Positions 5,506-7,247 of a stretch of DNA of 7,247 nt are shown here, one piece after another; positions within the stretch are counted from its first letter, which is position 1, and each line of letters opens with the position of its first letter. The stretch comes from an uncultured Desulfovibrio sp. (GTDB lineage: Bacteria; Desulfobacterota; Desulfovibrionia; Desulfovibrionales; Desulfovibrionaceae). The notes beneath the pieces are model-generated. The model made no database searches. It saw only the letters and a program-made list of their open reading frames with translations, and was not told where the DNA came from. Where the stretch lies: the NCBI RefSeq assembly GCF_949282365.1, contig NZ_CASDOY010000068.1:1-7247 (forward strand), given 5' to 3'. The position numbers were made by a program, and so were the translations under genes.

Positions 5506-5529
5506 CTGGACCGGGCCTTACGACGGGAC

Positions 5530-6252
5530 CTAGGCCGGGACCTTGGGCGGACGGGGACCGAAGATGTCCGTACCGATGCGCACCAGGGTGGCGCCTTCGG
5601 CCACGGCCGCGGCGAAGTCGCCGGACATGCCCATGGAAAGATGGGGCAGGGGCAGGCCCGTACGGCCGCGCAAGTCCTCGCGCAGGCGGTACAGGCGGGC
5701 GAAATAGGGCCGCGCGGCCTCGCCGGCGTCAAAGACGGGCGGCAGGCACATCAGGCCCTGCAGGGCCAGATGCGGGCAGTGCGCCAGCACATGGTCGGCC
5801 AGCTCCGGCAGGTCGGCGGCCGTGATGCCGGCTTTCTGGGGCTCCTCGCCCACATTGATCTCGCAGAGCACGGGCTGGACCACATCCAGCGCGGCGGCGC
5901 GCTTTTCCAGGGCGTCGGCCAGCTTGCGGGAATCCAGGGTATGCACCAGGGCAAAGGCCCCGGCCACCTGGGCGGCCTTGCGGCTCTGCACATGGCCGAT
6001 CATGTGCCAGCGGATGCCCCGGCACTGGGGCCGCGCCACCAGCTCCTGCCGTTTCTGCAGGGCCTCCTGCACATAGTTCTCGCCAAAGTCCACCTGTCCG
6101 GCGGCGGCCACGCAGGCCACGTCTTCGGCCGGATGCAGTTTGGACACGGCCACCAGACGCACCTCTTCCGGCTTGCGGCCGGCGCGGGCGACAGCTTCGG
6201 CCAGCCGCTCCAGCACGGAAAGGTAGCGTTCGCGCAAGGCGCTCTCATCCAT
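5530..6252 (-). CDS. yggS: YggS/PROSC-family pyridoxal phosphate homeostasis protein
   Basis: Predicted 240-residue cytoplasmic PLP-binding protein of the YggS (PLPBP) family, a single TIM barrel resembling the N-terminal domain of alanine racemase. It has no established enzymatic activity and is thought to buffer or deliver PLP. Signatures run through the chain: VAVSKLHP (34-41) with Lys38 as the Schiff-base lysine, DFGENYVQEA (55-64), WHMIGHVQSRK (82-92), INVGEEPQKAGI (132-143), GLMCLPP (166-172), and LSMGMSGDFAAAVAEG...VRIGTDIFG (205-232), whose Ser/Gly/Arg residues hold the cofactor phosphate. Length is typical. The ATG at 6252 is preceded by TAGAGGAAAG, so the Shine-Dalgarno overlaps the stop codon of era 11 bp upstream; translational coupling is likely. 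The frame is open further upstream inside era, but without conserved sequence. It ends the operon before a strong terminator. Confidence 0.94.
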   Translation of the reverse strand: MDESALRERYLSVLERLAEAVARAGRKPEEVRLVAVSKLHPAEDVACVAAAGQVDFGENYVQEALQKRQELVARPQCRGIRWHMIGHVQSRKAAQVAGAFALVHTLDSRKLADALEKRAAALDVVQPVLCEINVGEEPQKAGITAADLPELADHVLAHCPHLALQGLMCLPPVFDAGEAARPYFARLYRLREDLRGRTGLPLPHLSMGMSGDFAAAVAEGATLVRIGTDIFGPRPPKVPA

Positions 6253-6263
6253 GACGCTTTCCT

Positions 6264-7193
6264 CTACAGGGATTCGGCCCCCATGCCCAGCTCGCGCAGG
6301 AAGGCCGTGTCTTCGGTCCAGTTCTCGCGCACCTTGACCCACAGTTCCAGATGCACCTTGCCGCCGATGAGCTCGCGGATGTCCTGGCGGGCTTCCATGC
6401 CCACCTGCTTCAGCACCGAGCCGCCGCGGCCGATGACCATGCCCTTGTGCATGGGCCGGGCCACATAGATCACGGCGTTGATGATGGTCTGCCCGCGTTC
6501 CGGGTCTTCCTCCCAGTTCTCCACTTCCACGGCGATGCCGTAGGGCACTTCCTGGCGCAGGTGCAAAAAGAGCTTCTCGCGCACGATCTCGGCGGCCATG
6601 AAGCGCACCGGCGCGGTGGAGATCTGGTCTTCAGGGAACTGGGCCTCGCCCTCGGGCAGCTTCTGCCTGATGAGCCGCGCCAGCTCCGGCAGGCCGTCCT
6701 TGTTCAGGGCCGATACCGGGAAGATCTCGGCACGGGGCCACATCTCGCTGAGGCGGGTCAGCAGGGGCAGCATGCGGCTCTTGTCGGCAAAGAGGTCCAC
6801 CTTGTTGACCACCACCACCATGGGCCGCTCGTCGCTGGCCAGGGCCTCGGCCACGGGGGCCAGGTCGCGGTCCAGATATTCGGGATGCCGGATATAGAGG
6901 TGGGCGTCCAGCACGGGCATGATGACGTCGGCCTGGCCCAGGCTCTGCCATACGGCCTGGATCATGGTCTTGCTCAGGCGGCCGCGCACCTGCGACAGGC
7001 CGGGCGTATCCATGAAGATGGTCTGGGCCTCGTCATCGGTCATGATGCCCACGATCTGGTTGCGGGTGGTCTGGGGCTTGGGCGTGACGATGGTCACTTT
7101 CTGGCCCAGCAGGCCGTTGAGCAGGGTCGATTTGCCGGCATTGGGCGGGCCCATGAGCGCCACCCAGCCGCAACGGTGATTCTGACCGTTCAT
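6264..7193 (-). CDS. era: GTPase Era
   Basis: Predicted 309-residue essential GTPase that binds the 3' end of 16S rRNA during 30S subunit maturation. The GTPase domain shows G1 GPPNAGKST (15-23), the switch I/G2 region with TTRNQIVGI (42-50), G3 DTPGL (62-66), G4 NKVD (130-133) and G5 SAL (161-163). The C-terminal KH domain follows, with HKGMVIGRGGSVLKQVG (249-265), EARQDIRELIGGKVHLELWVKV (268-289) and NWTED (291-295). Length fits the family (about 300). Two in-frame starts compete: ATG at 7202 and ATG at 7193. GAGG lies directly against the first and nine bases from the second, so I favour 7193; the difference is three residues. Only about 45 bp of upstream sequence are in the window; it contains an AT-rich stretch that could hold a promoter, but I cannot define one. 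era is first of a two-gene operon with yggS. Confidence 0.96.
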   Translation of the reverse strand: MNGQNHRCGWVALMGPPNAGKSTLLNGLLGQKVTIVTPKPQTTRNQIVGIMTDDEAQTIFMDTPGLSQVRGRLSKTMIQAVWQSLGQADVIMPVLDAHLYIRHPEYLDRDLAPVAEALASDERPMVVVVNKVDLFADKSRMLPLLTRLSEMWPRAEIFPVSALNKDGLPELARLIRQKLPEGEAQFPEDQISTAPVRFMAAEIVREKLFLHLRQEVPYGIAVEVENWEEDPERGQTIINAVIYVARPMHKGMVIGRGGSVLKQVGMEARQDIRELIGGKVHLELWVKVRENWTEDTAFLRELGMGAESL

Positions 7194-7247
7194 TCTTGTC
7201 ATCCTCGTATATATCTCAATGAAACATGATCGTCCGAAGCCCTGTCT

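Noticed and set aside
7219..7227. ATGAAACAT upstream of era, identical to a half of operator copy 2
   Set aside because: Only nine bases match, the second half-site is missing and the offset to any promoter differs, so it is not counted as a third operator.
6351..7229. A 292-codon plus-strand open frame opposite era
   Set aside because: Antisense image of era with repetitive His/Gly/Leu composition; era has all its GTPase and KH motifs on the other strand.
1..7247. Search for CRISPR arrays, insertion sequences, tRNA or rRNA genes and attachment sites
   Set aside because: No regularly spaced repeats, transposase motifs, terminal repeats with target duplications, or tRNA-like cloverleaf sequences were seen.

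Overview
This is a GC-rich bacterial chromosome segment whose coding genes strongly favour G or C in the third codon position. The gene families (a lipoprotein lytic transglycosylase with LysM repeats, RlmB, a DUF134 regulator, an HMA2-type metal protein, an era-yggS pair) and the composition suggest a sulfate reducer of the Desulfovibrio group. This is inference from family recognition; there is no rRNA or other direct taxonomic marker in the window.

Layout. Positions 1-175 hold no gene I can support. Positions 176-1819 (minus strand) encode an MltD-like lipoprotein murein transglycosylase. A 118-bp divergent intergenic region follows, then an RlmB/TrmH-type 23S rRNA 2'-O-methyltransferase at 1938-2723 (plus strand). 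It is closed by a strong rho-independent terminator at 2814-2850. About 310 bp of GC-rich sequence without a credible gene leads to a sharply AT-rich promoter/operator at 3165-3207. Three plus-strand genes follow: a DUF134-family DNA-binding protein with a Gly/His/Arg/Cys tail (3221-3679), a Gly-rich protein ending in an HMA2-like domain (3752-4471), and, after about 420 bp of palindrome-rich spacer, an unrecognised 126-residue Arg/Gly/His-rich protein (4895-5275). A perfect hairpin with a T-tract on the minus strand (5348-5378) closes the converging minus-strand operon. That operon is era (6264-7193) followed 11 bp later by a YggS/PLPBP gene (5530-6252).

Most interesting part. A 20-bp AT-rich block that includes the inverted repeat TGAAA-N4-TTTCA occurs twice, with 18 of 20 bases identical: in front of the DUF134 gene and in front of the 126-residue gene. 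In both places it sits at the same offset from a -10-like hexamer and is followed by a good ribosome binding site. This suggests that the regulator, the HMA2 protein and the small protein form one small regulon, plausibly for metal handling: all three proteins carry Gly-rich, basic tracts with His and/or Cys, and DUF134 regulators commonly lie next to Fe-S/metal-cofactor genes. The co-regulation is a sequence-based prediction; the metal role is inference. The other genes are ordinary housekeeping functions.
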